Shown in pieces: positions 9,620 to 18,879 of a stretch of DNA of 62,756 bases. Position 1 is the stretch's first letter. Every line of letters begins with the position of its first letter. The notes beneath the pieces are model-generated. The model saw only the letters and a program-made list of their open reading frames with translations, did not search any database and was not told where the DNA came from. The DNA is taken from the NCBI GenBank assembly GCA_023458215.1, contig JAEXAJ010000146.1:1-62756 (forward strand). Reading direction: 5' to 3'. Both the position numbers and the translations under genes were made by a program. This stretch comes from Bacteroidota bacterium (GTDB lineage Bacteria; Bacteroidota; Bacteroidia; Bacteroidales; Bacteroidaceae).

Positions 9620-9718
9620 CAAATGCTTTTACATTAAATTAGAAATATCGGTAATTTCAAGAGGCTGAATTATAACATTATATATAGATATATAGAACAT
9701 TATAGCATCGTTGAGAGG

Positions 9719-9952
9719 TCACTTCAAAAGTTCCTCATCCACCTCATTGGAGAGGTCTTTCAAGAAATTGTGGTGCAGAATGCGGGAAATGCGGATAAGA
9801 AGAGTCAGATCAATATTATCACGTGCGAATATGTCGTATGCATTGGTGCGGTGGCAAGACAGTTTTTTGGCAAACCAAGTCACGGTACGTTCCTGCCGTT
9901 CCAGTTCTTGTTTGATAAGTTTGCCGATAGCCTCCATGAGATATGTATGCAT
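9719..9952 (-). CDS. small HTH (XRE-like) DNA-binding protein
   Basis: This 77-residue protein is mostly helical. The segment WFAKKLSCHRTNAYDIFARDNIDL-type pattern (a helix, a turn with Ser-Cys-His, a second helix, then Asp-Leu) resembles the helix-turn-helix of XRE/Cro proteins, and the acidic tail is typical of small Bacteroides homologues. An internal ATG at residue 6 (position 9937) is an equally good start and gives 72 residues. It probably regulates transcription of itself or of neighbours. It is preceded by a long structured leader. Confidence 0.7.
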   Translation of the reverse strand: MHTYLMEAIGKLIKQELERQERTVTWFAKKLSCHRTNAYDIFARDNIDLTLLIRISRILHHNFLKDLSNEVDEELLK

Positions 9953-9964
9953 TTAAACGCGAAA

Positions 9965-10046
9965 GCGTGGGTTCTACATCTGCTTATCCCGGATTTAGGC
10001 CTTCGCAATGCCCTCTATGGAGATAAGCAACGCAGCTGGCCCACGC
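9965..10046 (-). ncRNA. nested stem element upstream of the HTH-like gene (candidate structured RNA)
   Basis: Outer arms GCGTGGG (9965-9971) and CCCACGC (10040-10046) enclose a near-symmetrical internal loop of 9 and 10 nt. Inner arms TGCTTATC (9981-9988) and GATAAGCA (10022-10029) follow, both perfectly paired, around a 33-nt apical part with a GGC/GCC stem. The nested arrangement looks more like RNA than like a protein-binding dyad. It would lie in the transcript starting near 10231 and ending in the HTH-like gene. It does not match a tRNA, tmRNA or RNase P signature that I know. It may be a cis-regulatory leader or an independent small RNA. Confidence 0.4.
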
Positions 10047-10237
10047 CGTACGGATTATGCAGAACACATCAATGGCTGATATGTTTGATAAACACATACA
10101 TAGTGGACGCTTTCGTTGCCATATCCTTCCATAGATTAAAGTTGCGAAGTTTAAATCCGAAAGATATAAGTACGTAAACGTCTCTATTAAAACATGTCAC
10201 CCTCCCTCTGCCCTTGCGGGCCAGCTGAAAGGTGCGA

Positions 10238-10268
10238 CAAATATACAACACTGAACGATAGGAACAAA
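10238..10268 (-). promoter_or_regulatory. leftward promoter feeding the structured leader and HTH-like gene
   Basis: On the minus strand this reads TTTG (10265-10268), 19 bp, TATATTTG (10238-10245), a full consensus match. The predicted start is near 10231, giving a leader of about 280 nt before the HTH-like gene. The start of the transcript carries a GCCC-GCAA-GGGC tetraloop hairpin at about 10210-10222. Confidence 0.65.
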
Positions 10269-10302
10269 ACAATCGCCTGTTTTTTAATTGTACAAATAGA
10301 TA

Positions 10303-10340
10303 CAAAAAAACCTCTTTGCCACTACACGCAGCAAAGAGGT
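10303..10340 (-). terminator. intrinsic terminator of the small beta-barrel gene
   Basis: Arms CCTCTTTGC (10311-10319) and GCAAAGAGG (10331-10339) form a perfect 9-bp stem. On the minus strand it is followed by seven T residues. It lies 26 bp past the stop of the gene at 10366-10953. Confidence 0.88.
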
Positions 10341-10365
10341 TCAGCTCATATACTATTATATTCTT

Positions 10366-10953
10366 TTAGAACAAGTATGCGGCAGAAATTTGCCAAGTCT
10401 TATTCTTTGCACCGAAGGCATTTCCAACTTTAAAGCTGTCTCCCAACGGTATCTGATAGTTTACACCAATCTGCAAATGTCTAACTAACTTCACACCGGC
10501 GCCTAAATTCAATCCCACTTGAGCCTTCTTACGGTCAATATCATCTTTCTTCTTAAAATCGAAGAAGAAATCGGGACCCGCAGCAAGATAAATACCCAGC
10601 ATGCTACCTAAGCCGATAGTGTATTTCAAGTTGACAGGAATTTCCATACCGGTTTGTCTACCATCCACTGTGTATGTTGCTCCACCTTCCAGAATCTCAG
10701 TCTTTTGTCCTTTTTGCGAGAACAGCAAAGCTCCATCCACTCCCAAGCCTACAATAGGAATAGTAATCTCGGCCATCGGACCAATGAAGAAACCGGTAGA
10801 ATTATCCTTGTTTCCCTTATATCCACCATCCCAGTCTATCGTAGTCATATTAACACCGCCTTTGATACCCCACTTGATGAGTTGGGCTTGAGCAGGCATA
10901 GCCACCAGCATACAGCATACAGCTATCATGAAAGCACTAAAAATCTTCTTCAT
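10366..10953 (-). CDS. outer membrane beta-barrel protein (PorT/OmpA-barrel-like)
   Basis: This 195-residue protein has a signal peptide ending at PAQAQ (about residue 24). It then shows alternating beta-strands with glycine and aromatic residues (GIKGGVNMTTI, GAGVKLVRHLQIGVNYQIPL) and a C-terminal Phe (SAAYLF), the pattern of small eight-stranded PorT-type barrels common in Bacteroidetes. It is monocistronic, with its own -7 element (10980-10987) and terminator. No specific function can be assigned. Confidence 0.8.
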   Translation of the reverse strand: MKKIFSAFMIAVCCMLVAMPAQAQLIKWGIKGGVNMTTIDWDGGYKGNKDNSTGFFIGPMAEITIPIVGLGVDGALLFSQKGQKTEILEGGATYTVDGRQTGMEIPVNLKYTIGLGSMLGIYLAAGPDFFFDFKKKDDIDRKKAQVGLNLGAGVKLVRHLQIGVNYQIPLGDSFKVGNAFGAKNKTWQISAAYLF

Positions 10954-10979
10954 AATTCATTGTGTTTAAAATTACGGGA

Positions 10980-10987
10980 CAAATATA
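10980..10987 (-). promoter_or_regulatory. -7 element for the small beta-barrel gene
   Basis: TATATTTG on the minus strand is a full -7 match, 26 bp upstream of the start codon. No convincing -33 box is seen. Confidence 0.5.
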
Positions 10988-11173
10988 TGCAAAATATTAT
11001 TAAAAAGAACAACCTGATACTGCAAATTGTTCATGTACCACCAAACTATAAAATACAAGGATTACATAAAAACTCCCCCTAAATATACAGAATCTCCTAC
11101 CCTCAACCTCATCTTTCTGTAATTTTATGCCCGGAAACAATGTAGTAACCTTATGAAAAAGAGATCGGATTCA

Positions 11174-11204
11174 TTTGTCTTATTATATTCTTTCAATACC
11201 TTTG
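11174..11204 (+). promoter_or_regulatory. promoter of the first HTCS gene
   Basis: TTTG (11174-11177), 19 bp, TACCTTTG (11197-11204) is a full Bacteroides consensus. It ends 35 bp before the ATG. Confidence 0.7.
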
Positions 11205-11239
11205 TTCACTTCTGAAACAAAATAAGAATCACTACTACT

Positions 11240-14200
11240 ATGAGAAGATATTTACTACTATACCTACTTTTTGCCGTGTCTCTGACTATTCACGGAAACA
11301 TTTACTTTAAGCATCTAGGAAAGTCGGAAGGCTTATCACAGATTTCGGTTGTCTCCATCTGCCAGGATGAATTGGGCAGGATGTGGTTCGGTACCTTAGA
11401 AGGTCTGAACTGTTACGATGGAAATAAGATGACTGTGTATAAACCTTCCCAAACAAGTGAGGAATATTTTGGAGGCAATGAAATACAGAATTTAGTCAGT
11501 GACAAGCAAGGTAATCTATTCTTCACTTCAGATGGAAAGCTCATCCGGTATGATCTTTGCAAAGACCGTTTTTCAAAGCTTGGTTTACGTCCCCGCTGTC
11601 TTTATGCCCAGGAACATACGGTGTGGAGTGCCGTCAATGACAGTATTTTAAGATGGAACAGGGAAACTGAAGAATTTGACTTCATCTACTGTTTGAAATC
11701 CCACAAAAGAGTCACCTGCTTGTATGTCGATGTCAATAACTGCCTATGGATTGGCACAACGGACGGATTATATAGAATAGACAATTTGAATAGCCCGTCA
11801 CCGGTTTGCGTGATTTCACATATCCATGCGCATTCTTTGTATCGAGACAGACAAGGCAGAATGTGGGTGGCAGCTTATCGCAAAGGGATGTACAAGATTG
11901 AAAACGGAGTGAGCCAACAATTTGCAATCCAAAAAGACTTTAAACTCTCCAATAATGACGTCCGGTGCTTTGTTGAAGACAATGAAGGGAGCATCTGGAT
12001 AGGAACATTCAACGGTTTGAATAAAATCGATACGCTCGGTAACGTATCCTATTACAATAGAGGTACGAAACCGGGAAATCTGAGACATTCTTCTGTCTTT
12101 TCACTTTATAAAGACCTGCAAGGCACTATTTGGGTAGGAACTTACTATGGAGGCGTACACTATTTTAATCCGGAAGTAGATATTTTTCGCCATTATTCCG
12201 AAGATACCGGCAATGATGATGGTCTGAGCTTTTCGTACGTGGGCAATATGGTGGAAGACAAGCGGGGAGATGTATGGATTTGTACTGAAGGAGGAGGTCT
12301 GAACCATCTGGATAGAAAGACCGGACGCTTCACGCATTATCTGATGGATCATAAATCCTACAGCGAGCCATTTTACAATTTAAAGTGTATTGTCTATGAT
12401 AAAGATCAAGATTGCCTGTATATAGGGACTCACAAACAAGGCTTCCTGTGCTTTGATATCTCGACAAAAAAAGTAAAGTACCACTCTAAAGAAGCAGGTG
12501 ATTCCTGGACTAAAATGGAGTTTAAAAACGACAAACTCTACATGATGTCAACGAGTGGTATATATATAAAAGAAAGGGAAGATTATTCAGTCAGCAGCCT
12601 TTACCCTTCTATCCCCGAAGCCAATATAGACGGGACTGACTTTCTGATCGACTCCCAAGACTATCTTTGGATATCCCGATGGAGTACAATAATCAGAATA
12701 AACATGAAGAATCCCCAAGAAAAGCATGTCTTCCGATATGCAGAGAACGGATTGGGTAAATATCCGGTACAGAAAATGACAGAAACCCAAGACGGCACTA
12801 TATTCATGGGAACATACGGTGACGGAATTTATAAATTCGACAAGAAAGAGCATAAATTCATAAAATGTACCGCTATTGATGCGAGCTACTGTTACAATAT
12901 GACAATTACTCCACGTGGTTATTTAGCCATTTCCAATGATCGCGGACTACTGATCTATCATCCGCAAACCGGAGAAAAGAAAATGATCGATGCGGAGAGT
13001 CAATTGCATCTCTCCGCCATCAATGACGGCTGTGGTTTATTGATATGCCAAGATGGAGAAACATTTGTCGGAGGCGCTGAAGGGATGAGTTCTTTCAGGA
13101 GCTCTTCCTTAATGAACACCCCTCCCTCCTATAATCTCTATTTTTCTTCTTTGGTAGTCAACAACAAGTCCATAGCGGTAGCCGGTTCGGATAATATCCT
13201 AAAAGCTGCGCTTCCTTTTGTACATCAGATAAATTTAGATCACAACGAAAACAACCTTTCGGTATCTTTTACTTCAAACAACTACGTCAACAATACCGGC
13301 AGGAAGGTGTATGAATATAAGTTGGAAGGTTTCAGCAAGGAATGGGCCAGCACATACGGCAACACCATCGTATTCACCAACCTTAATCCAGGGAGATACA
13401 AACTGATAGTACGGGAGCAGCAGCAAAGTTCACTTGACAATATATCCATCATCGAATTGCCTATCGTCATTCATCATCCCTGGTGGGCTACCTGGTGGGC
13501 TACCCTCCTCTATATCTGTATAATATCTGCCATAGCATGGGGCATCGTCACAAACTGGCGTTCCAAAATGCAGCTTCGCGCTTCGCTGGCCCAAGAGAAG
13601 ATGGAGAAAGAGAAGAGCGAAGAACTGACTCAAGCCAAGCTCCAGTTCTTCGCCAATATTTCTCATGAGTTCCGCACACCGCTGACATTGATTATCTCAC
13701 AAATCGAATCTTTGTTGCAGACAGGAAGCCTTTCTCCATTCCTGCGCACACGCTTACAAAAGATTTATAAGAACACTTTCCAATTCAGGGAGCTGATATC
13801 CGAACTGCTCGATTTCAGAAAGATGGAGCGTGGAAAATTAAACCTGCACGTATGCCGACTGGATATGATTCCTTATTTACGGCAGATTTACCAAGACTTC
13901 ACGGAGCAGGCACAGCTACAGAACCTACATTTTGAATTCCATGCAGAAGCGGAGAGCCTGATATGCTGGTGTGACGGACGGCAACTGAGAAAAGTATTCT
14001 CCAACCTGCTTTCCAATGCCTTCAAGCATACTCCCGAGGAGGGAAAGGTAGAGTTGCAAATCGAAGAAAAAGAAACGGTCATTGAAATTAAAGTAATAGA
14101 TTCCGGTGAAGGCATTCCTCAAGAAGCTCTGCCCTATATCTTCGACCGCTTCTATCAAGTGGATAGCGCCATCTCCTCACCGGGCAGCGGCATAGGTCTG

Positions 14201-15214
14201 GCTTTGTCAAAGGGGCTGGTCGAACTGCATCATGGAGGAATAGAAGTAAAAAGCGCCTTGCAATACGGCACTATCTTTACCGTGACATTGCCCAAAGGAA
14301 ACCTGTTTGAAAACGATGCATACGTCACATTCACCGAACCGGAAGGTTCCGATTACCACTTTATGGAGCCTGTTACCATCACCGCCACACCGGAGAATGC
14401 CGACACTGAAGAAGAAAACGAGATACAGGAAAATGTAGCAAGCAAAGATTGCGTACTATTGGTAGAAGACAACGAAGAGTTGTTGCAAATACTCACCTCT
14501 CTGCTTTCTCCCTTATACAGGGTAGTCATAGCCATGAACGGCAAGGAGGGATTGGCAAAAACTTTGGAAGAACATCCCGACCTCATCTTGAGCGACATCA
14601 TGATGCCGGAAATGGACGGTATTGAAATGTGTACCAAGATAAAGAACAATTTCGACCTGTGCCACATCCCGGTTGTACTACTGACCGCTCTCACCTCGGA
14701 CAATAAAAAGATGGAAGGTCTGCAATGCGGTGCCGATGATTACATAGAGAAGCCTTTCAATAACAAAATGCTGTTGGGACACATCGCAAATATCCTTCGT
14801 AACCGGAAACTATTGAAGCAGAAGTTCGGAAAGGATATAACGGACGATAAACCCGAAGGTACAGAGTTGCAAGCCTTAGCCTTAAGCCCTATCGATGCCA
14901 AGTTTTTAGCCAAACTCGAAGAAATAGTAAAAGCGCAATTATCCAATCCGGACTTTGACGTCAATATGCTGGCGGGAGAATTGGCAGTCAGCCGCAGTTC
15001 ACTCTATAACAAGCTAAGAGCTTTGAGTTGCATGTCTCCCAATGAGTATATCTTGAATATGAGGTTGAAACATGCAGCCGATTTATTAAAGAATCATCCG
15101 GAATTACAAATAACGGATATTGCCTTTCAAGTAGGCTTCAATTCATTACGCTACTTCAGACACTGCTTCAAAGCCTGTTTCAATCAGAGTCCGCAAGAGT
15201 ACAAAGGAAAGTAG
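11240..15214 (+). CDS. hybrid two-component system sensor/regulator (HTCS)
   Basis: At 1324 residues this is the usual HTCS length. In order it has a signal peptide (about 1-21), a periplasmic sensor made of beta-propeller repeats (repeated WIGT/MWFGT-type strands, about 25-640), a Y_Y_Y domain (about 680-750), one membrane span near 755-775, and a HisKA domain with phospho-acceptor His809 in SHEFRTPLTL. An ATPase domain with GSGIGLAL follows, then a receiver domain with Asp1119 in LSDIMMPEMDG and a C-terminal AraC-type HTH (about 1225-1320). HTCS proteins bind an oligosaccharide in the periplasm and activate their adjacent PUL. Its neighbours suggest it controls the PL8/GH88/SusCD locus. Confidence 0.95.
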   Translation: MRRYLLLYLLFAVSLTIHGNIYFKHLGKSEGLSQISVVSICQDELGRMWFGTLEGLNCYDGNKMTVYKPSQTSEEYFGGNEIQNLVSDKQGNLFFTSDGKLIRYDLCKDRFSKLGLRPRCLYAQEHTVWSAVNDSILRWNRETEEFDFIYCLKSHKRVTCLYVDVNNCLWIGTTDGLYRIDNLNSPSPVCVISHIHAHSLYRDRQGRMWVAAYRKGMYKIENGVSQQFAIQKDFKLSNNDVRCFVEDNEGSIWIGTFNGLNKIDTLGNVSYYNRGTKPGNLRHSSVFSLYKDLQGTIWVGTYYGGVHYFNPEVDIFRHYSEDTGNDDGLSFSYVGNMVEDKRGDVWICTEGGGLNHLDRKTGRFTHYLMDHKSYSEPFYNLKCIVYDKDQDCLYIGTHKQGFLCFDISTKKVKYHSKEAGDSWTKMEFKNDKLYMMSTSGIYIKEREDYSVSSLYPSIPEANIDGTDFLIDSQDYLWISRWSTIIRINMKNPQEKHVFRYAENGLGKYPVQKMTETQDGTIFMGTYGDGIYKFDKKEHKFIKCTAIDASYCYNMTITPRGYLAISNDRGLLIYHPQTGEKKMIDAESQLHLSAINDGCGLLICQDGETFVGGAEGMSSFRSSSLMNTPPSYNLYFSSLVVNNKSIAVAGSDNILKAALPFVHQINLDHNENNLSVSFTSNNYVNNTGRKVYEYKLEGFSKEWASTYGNTIVFTNLNPGRYKLIVREQQQSSLDNISIIELPIVIHHPWWATWWATLLYICIISAIAWGIVTNWRSKMQLRASLAQEKMEKEKSEELTQAKLQFFANISHEFRTPLTLIISQIESLLQTGSLSPFLRTRLQKIYKNTFQFRELISELLDFRKMERGKLNLHVCRLDMIPYLRQIYQDFTEQAQLQNLHFEFHAEAESLICWCDGRQLRKVFSNLLSNAFKHTPEEGKVELQIEEKETVIEIKVIDSGEGIPQEALPYIFDRFYQVDSAISSPGSGIGLALSKGLVELHHGGIEVKSALQYGTIFTVTLPKGNLFENDAYVTFTEPEGSDYHFMEPVTITATPENADTEEENEIQENVASKDCVLLVEDNEELLQILTSLLSPLYRVVIAMNGKEGLAKTLEEHPDLILSDIMMPEMDGIEMCTKIKNNFDLCHIPVVLLTALTSDNKKMEGLQCGADDYIEKPFNNKMLLGHIANILRNRKLLKQKFGKDITDDKPEGTELQALALSPIDAKFLAKLEEIVKAQLSNPDFDVNMLAGELAVSRSSLYNKLRALSCMSPNEYILNMRLKHAADLLKNHPELQITDIAFQVGFNSLRYFRHCFKACFNQSPQEYKGK

Positions 15215-15230
15215 TAGGATATTATAGAAT

Positions 15231-15261
15231 AAGGGCTGCATCCATGCGAAATGCAGCCCTT
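15231..15261. terminator. bidirectional terminator between the HTCS and GH109 genes
   Basis: Arms AAGGGCTGCAT (15231-15241) and ATGCAGCCCTT (15251-15261) form a perfect 11-bp stem with a 9-nt loop, between two convergent genes. Confidence 0.82.
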
Positions 15262-15293
15262 ACATATTTATCTCTTATCCAGATTGATATTCA

Positions 15294-16835
15294 TCATTCA
15301 GCACTCCATTCTCTTGCGCCTTGTTCTTTCAATTTTACAGTAAATGTTTTGGCCTTTTCAAGCGTGGCAGCTTCTTCTTCGGGAGTGGCATAAGCGTGCT
15401 TATACCCTTTCACTTTGTTCCACTCGCCACGGGTAAAGTCGGGAAACGCCACTGCCGCACAGTTGTTATCCATAGAAAGTTCGCCTAATTCTGCGAGGCA
15501 GCACCATTCAGCCAGGTCATATACATCCATGTCGAGAGGCAAACCGTTCTGCAAGCAATACACCAAACGGCTATCCATAATAAAGTCCATACCACCGTGA
15601 CCGCCTACTTCCTTAGCCATCTCTCCATATTTCTTTAAGATAGGGTGCTGGTACTTCTCTACAAGTGCCTCCATCTCTTCTTTCGGAAGAAATCCGTGTG
15701 AATTCAAATCATCCACTTTAGGTTGTACGCCCGAAGCGGTCAGTTGTTCTGCATCGAGGGCATAGCCGGAAATAGGATATTTATTGGCAAATCCTTTCGA
15801 ACCGGTCAACTGATACAAACGGTTATAGGGTTGCGGAGTCATTACATTATGCTGTATTTCAATCACCTTGCCATTAGCCGTACGAATTAAAGTAGTAGTG
15901 TGGTCGCCGTTACGGAAGTTGTTGCAGACAGAATCCGTTCTTTCTTCTACCAATCCCTTGCCTACCACGGATTTGGTATCCATAGCTACCAAAGTCTGCA
16001 TACGGTCGCCACGATGAATATCAAGTGCTTGCGCCACCGGGCCAAGACCGTGGGTGGCATACACATCACCCCGATGTTTCTTATTGAAGTCCAAGCGCCA
16101 ACCCAATTTGTCGCCTTCTCCATTCTTCCAATAATGATTCCAAAAGGGACTCAGATTATGGATATAGGCTCCTTGCGCACGGATCACTTCACCGAATACA
16201 CCATTTTGCGCCATATTCAGCGTATTCATTTCAAACCAATCGTAACAGCAGTTTTCCAAAATCATACAATGCTTGCGGGTCTTCTCGCTCATGTTTACCA
16301 AGTCCCAGCATTCTTTCAAATTCATGGCAGAAGGAACTTCGATAGCTACATTCTTTCCGTTCTCCATCGCACACATAGCAACTGGGAAGTGGTGCAGCCA
16401 GTCGGTAGCAATGTAAACCAAGTCTATATCATCGCGTTTGCACAACTCTTCGTAACCTTTCTCTCCCGAATAAACGGCAGCCTTCGGCAATGACGCTTTC
16501 TCCAAATACTTCTGGCATCCTTCGGCACGTGACTGTTCGTAATCGCATAACGCCACAATCTGCGTACCGGGAATGTACGTGAAACGCTCTACAGCACCAG
16601 GACCACGCATTCCCAAGCCTACAAAACCTACACGAACCACATCCATCTTGGGAAGTGCCATCCCGATGACACTCTGCTGGCCTGCAGGACGTTCGGGAGT
16701 TTCCACAACGATGGTTCCTTTGTCCCATTGCCACTGCGTGCCTTTGTCGTTGGTTTGCACAGTAGAATTGGATTGAGTGGAGCATGCTCCCAATGTGAGG
16801 CATGTTCCCAAAACTAATAACTTTAAAACTTTCAT
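15294..16835 (-). CDS. GH109-like Gfo/Idh/MocA-fold glycosidase, lipoprotein
   Basis: This 513-residue protein has a lipobox LGAC at the N-terminus. The Rossmann fold begins near residue 65 with RVGFVGLGMRG (NAD-binding). Several stretches match what I recall of the GH109 alpha-N-acetylgalactosaminidase from Elizabethkingia: ECWD, the ILENCCY block, THGLGPV, GHGGMD and the C-terminal PLDMDVYDLAEW. GH109 enzymes use bound NAD in an oxidation-elimination mechanism. The gene lies 41 bp downstream of the heparinase-like lyase gene, almost certainly in one operon. The exact sugar released here is not proven. Confidence 0.8.
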   Translation of the reverse strand: MKVLKLLVLGTCLTLGACSTQSNSTVQTNDKGTQWQWDKGTIVVETPERPAGQQSVIGMALPKMDVVRVGFVGLGMRGPGAVERFTYIPGTQIVALCDYEQSRAEGCQKYLEKASLPKAAVYSGEKGYEELCKRDDIDLVYIATDWLHHFPVAMCAMENGKNVAIEVPSAMNLKECWDLVNMSEKTRKHCMILENCCYDWFEMNTLNMAQNGVFGEVIRAQGAYIHNLSPFWNHYWKNGEGDKLGWRLDFNKKHRGDVYATHGLGPVAQALDIHRGDRMQTLVAMDTKSVVGKGLVEERTDSVCNNFRNGDHTTTLIRTANGKVIEIQHNVMTPQPYNRLYQLTGSKGFANKYPISGYALDAEQLTASGVQPKVDDLNSHGFLPKEEMEALVEKYQHPILKKYGEMAKEVGGHGGMDFIMDSRLVYCLQNGLPLDMDVYDLAEWCCLAELGELSMDNNCAAVAFPDFTRGEWNKVKGYKHAYATPEEEAATLEKAKTFTVKLKEQGAREWSAE

Positions 16836-16876
16836 CTTATAGTTTTATTGTAAATGAATTATTTTTTCTATCCCGA

Positions 16877-18715
16877 TTAGAGCTTCTTACTACTCATACG
16901 CACTGTAATCTTGCCACTGACTTCCCCGAACAGACATTCCGCTTCGAGCATCGTGATACCTTCGATGGGCTTCTCACCTTTATAAGTATTCTTGGCAGGA
17001 TAAGTCTTGAACACGGCACCGGCAGGGGCAACTATCTGCATATAAAAGTGCTTGCCGTTGCGCATAAAATGAGCTTTATTGCCGTTTACTTCTACATCGG
17101 CCTTGGTGGCAGCCACCCACGACACTTTAGAACCGGCATCAAGCAGTTCCACTTCATCTTCCACCTCTATTGTACGATTGTTCTGCAACGTAAACTTGCG
17201 ATAGACGCTCTTCGCCTTTTCCTTGTAAACCTCACATAAGTTCAACTTGGCGAAAGGCTGTCTGGATTCCGGACGCTCTTCACAAACAAAGGCATGCCCG
17301 TTGGAATATTGCAAACCGTGGTCTATGTTGATGACATTGTGCGAGAAGTTATTGTTGCGGAAATACTTCCAACGCTGCCCGCCGGGCTTACCGTCCCAGA
17401 AACCGGGCAAATCGTAATCGTCAGCACCGAGGTCCTCGGTCCAAAGCACCCCGTCACTCTCCACGATAAAAGTGCCGCAGTCCATGTGCTGATGTGCCTG
17501 GTTGGGCAAACCGCCTTTGGCGACCAAATAGAGAGAACCCCGCTTATCACGGTCTCCGTTGAACACCACTATGTCATTTATCGTATTGTGATACACCTCC
17601 ATAGCGGGTACGGCACTTGCTCCCTTGGAAGAAGCCTCATCAAACCAGGGTAGGGAAAGGAAGAAAACCTGGTCGAATAATTCGGCGCCACGCAGCGCTT
17701 TGGCCACCTCGTTCCGGTTCCAGGCAGACACTTCGGGCTGGCGGAACATTTTGCCGTAGAGGAAATAAGCAGGACCGCCGAAAGACTCATGCCCAATGCC
17801 CGCATTGCCGAAGTAGAACGGATGTCCCGACGGCGTGAGTGTTCGTATCTGATAAAGCGCCGTGCGAGAAATGCCCGGTAATTGTGCAATTCCTCCCCTA
17901 TCGCCTCCGTTGTCCGTTACGGCTTTCAGATACATGGAAAGATAGCGGTTGGTATATCCCCAATAAGCCGGACCTTCATAGCACACGCCATCCGGTGCAA
18001 AATGCTTCAGGCAGTTGGGCATGTATTTGGCGGCATTGTCGAGAATGGTAGCGGCTTCCTGCGGGTAATCCTCGGCTACGGCCAGCGCAGCCAATGTCAT
18101 GCCGGTGTTGCACACCACATTCCAGTTCGTTTCCCGCTTCGCCCAACTTCCTGGACCTCCTTTTTCATACTCACGCAACACGAGGGTGATGGCTCGCTCG
18201 TACAGGCAACGCTTCGCTATGTCTTTGGTCGTTTGCGGCAATACGTCGTACAACCAGTCATAGGCTATAGCTACGGCAGTCGCCATTTCTGCGGTGTCCA
18301 GATAATGCTTCGGGTCCCAGTCGGGATAGGCGCAAACCCACAACAGGGCATTGTTTGCCGCATCGAGATATTTCTGTTCGCCATAGATGCGATAGGCCAA
18401 TGCCAAGGTTCCCAGACGTTGCACGTACGCTCTGGATGTCCACAGCATATTGCCGTATTTATCCATCTGATACTCTATCTGTGGAACGACTGCCAGCGAG
18501 TCAGCCTTAGCTTTCAAAAACTCCGCCAATTCACGCACCTGCGGATTGTTCGTTATTAATTTCTTCACTTCCGGCATTTCGGCTTTGGTAAACAGCAGTC
18601 GGGGGTGTTCTGCTAGGAAACGTTGTTGCCCACAGACTCCGCAGACAACAAACAGCATGAACAGAAGCGCAATGCTTCTGCTCATGCCGGTTAAGTAAAA
18701 AAACACTTTTCTCAT
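16877..18715 (-). CDS. heparinase II/III-like polysaccharide lyase
   Basis: This is 612 residues from the ATG at 18715, which places a signal peptide ending at VCGQQ at the N-terminus; an upstream in-frame ATG at 18742 would bury it. An alpha-toroid domain occupies about residues 30-360. The C-terminal heparinase II/III beta-sandwich contains NQAHQHMDCGTF and the FRNNNFSHNV motif expected around the metal and catalytic sites. Family members cleave uronic-acid polysaccharides by beta-elimination. The exact CAZy family (PL12, 15, 21, 33 or another) cannot be told by eye. It is the first gene of an operon with the GH109-like gene. Confidence 0.82.
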   Translation of the reverse strand: MRKVFFYLTGMSRSIALLFMLFVVCGVCGQQRFLAEHPRLLFTKAEMPEVKKLITNNPQVRELAEFLKAKADSLAVVPQIEYQMDKYGNMLWTSRAYVQRLGTLALAYRIYGEQKYLDAANNALLWVCAYPDWDPKHYLDTAEMATAVAIAYDWLYDVLPQTTKDIAKRCLYERAITLVLREYEKGGPGSWAKRETNWNVVCNTGMTLAALAVAEDYPQEAATILDNAAKYMPNCLKHFAPDGVCYEGPAYWGYTNRYLSMYLKAVTDNGGDRGGIAQLPGISRTALYQIRTLTPSGHPFYFGNAGIGHESFGGPAYFLYGKMFRQPEVSAWNRNEVAKALRGAELFDQVFFLSLPWFDEASSKGASAVPAMEVYHNTINDIVVFNGDRDKRGSLYLVAKGGLPNQAHQHMDCGTFIVESDGVLWTEDLGADDYDLPGFWDGKPGGQRWKYFRNNNFSHNVINIDHGLQYSNGHAFVCEERPESRQPFAKLNLCEVYKEKAKSVYRKFTLQNNRTIEVEDEVELLDAGSKVSWVAATKADVEVNGNKAHFMRNGKHFYMQIVAPAGAVFKTYPAKNTYKGEKPIEGITMLEAECLFGEVSGKITVRMSSKKL

Positions 18716-18783
18716 ATAAGTTGATTGATTAAGGTAGTTCATTCCTTTTAGAGTCTAAGACATCCAGCGTCTCTTTCGACAAG

Positions 18784-18791
18784 CAAAAGTA
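18784..18791 (-). promoter_or_regulatory. -7 element for the lyase/GH109 operon
   Basis: TACTTTTG on the minus strand is a full -7 match, 68 bp upstream of the lyase start. No TTTG is seen at the expected -33 position. Confidence 0.5.
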
Positions 18792-18879
18792 GGCCAAAAG
18801 TGACTAGAATGGGGGAAGTATCGTTCATTTCAGGGGTATCTTGCGTACTACATATTGGAATTCACACATTAAATCCAAT

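Larger units (their letters stand above)
9276..9718. other. 443-bp intergenic region
   Basis: No gene is visible. It holds the lipoprotein promoter at 9360-9391 and a hairpin at 9588-9619. The rest (9392-9587 and 9620-9718) is AT-rich sequence in which I see nothing. Confidence 0.55.
9953..10365. other. 413-bp intergenic region
   Basis: No protein gene. It contains the nested stem element (9965-10046), the promoter at 10238-10268 and the terminator at 10311-10339. Between 10047 and 10205 I see only AT-rich sequence. Confidence 0.55.

Noticed and set aside
9965..10046. tRNA or tmRNA gene
   Set aside because: A GGTTC stretch resembles a T-arm, but the cloverleaf arms, anticodon arm and tmRNA tag frame are absent.
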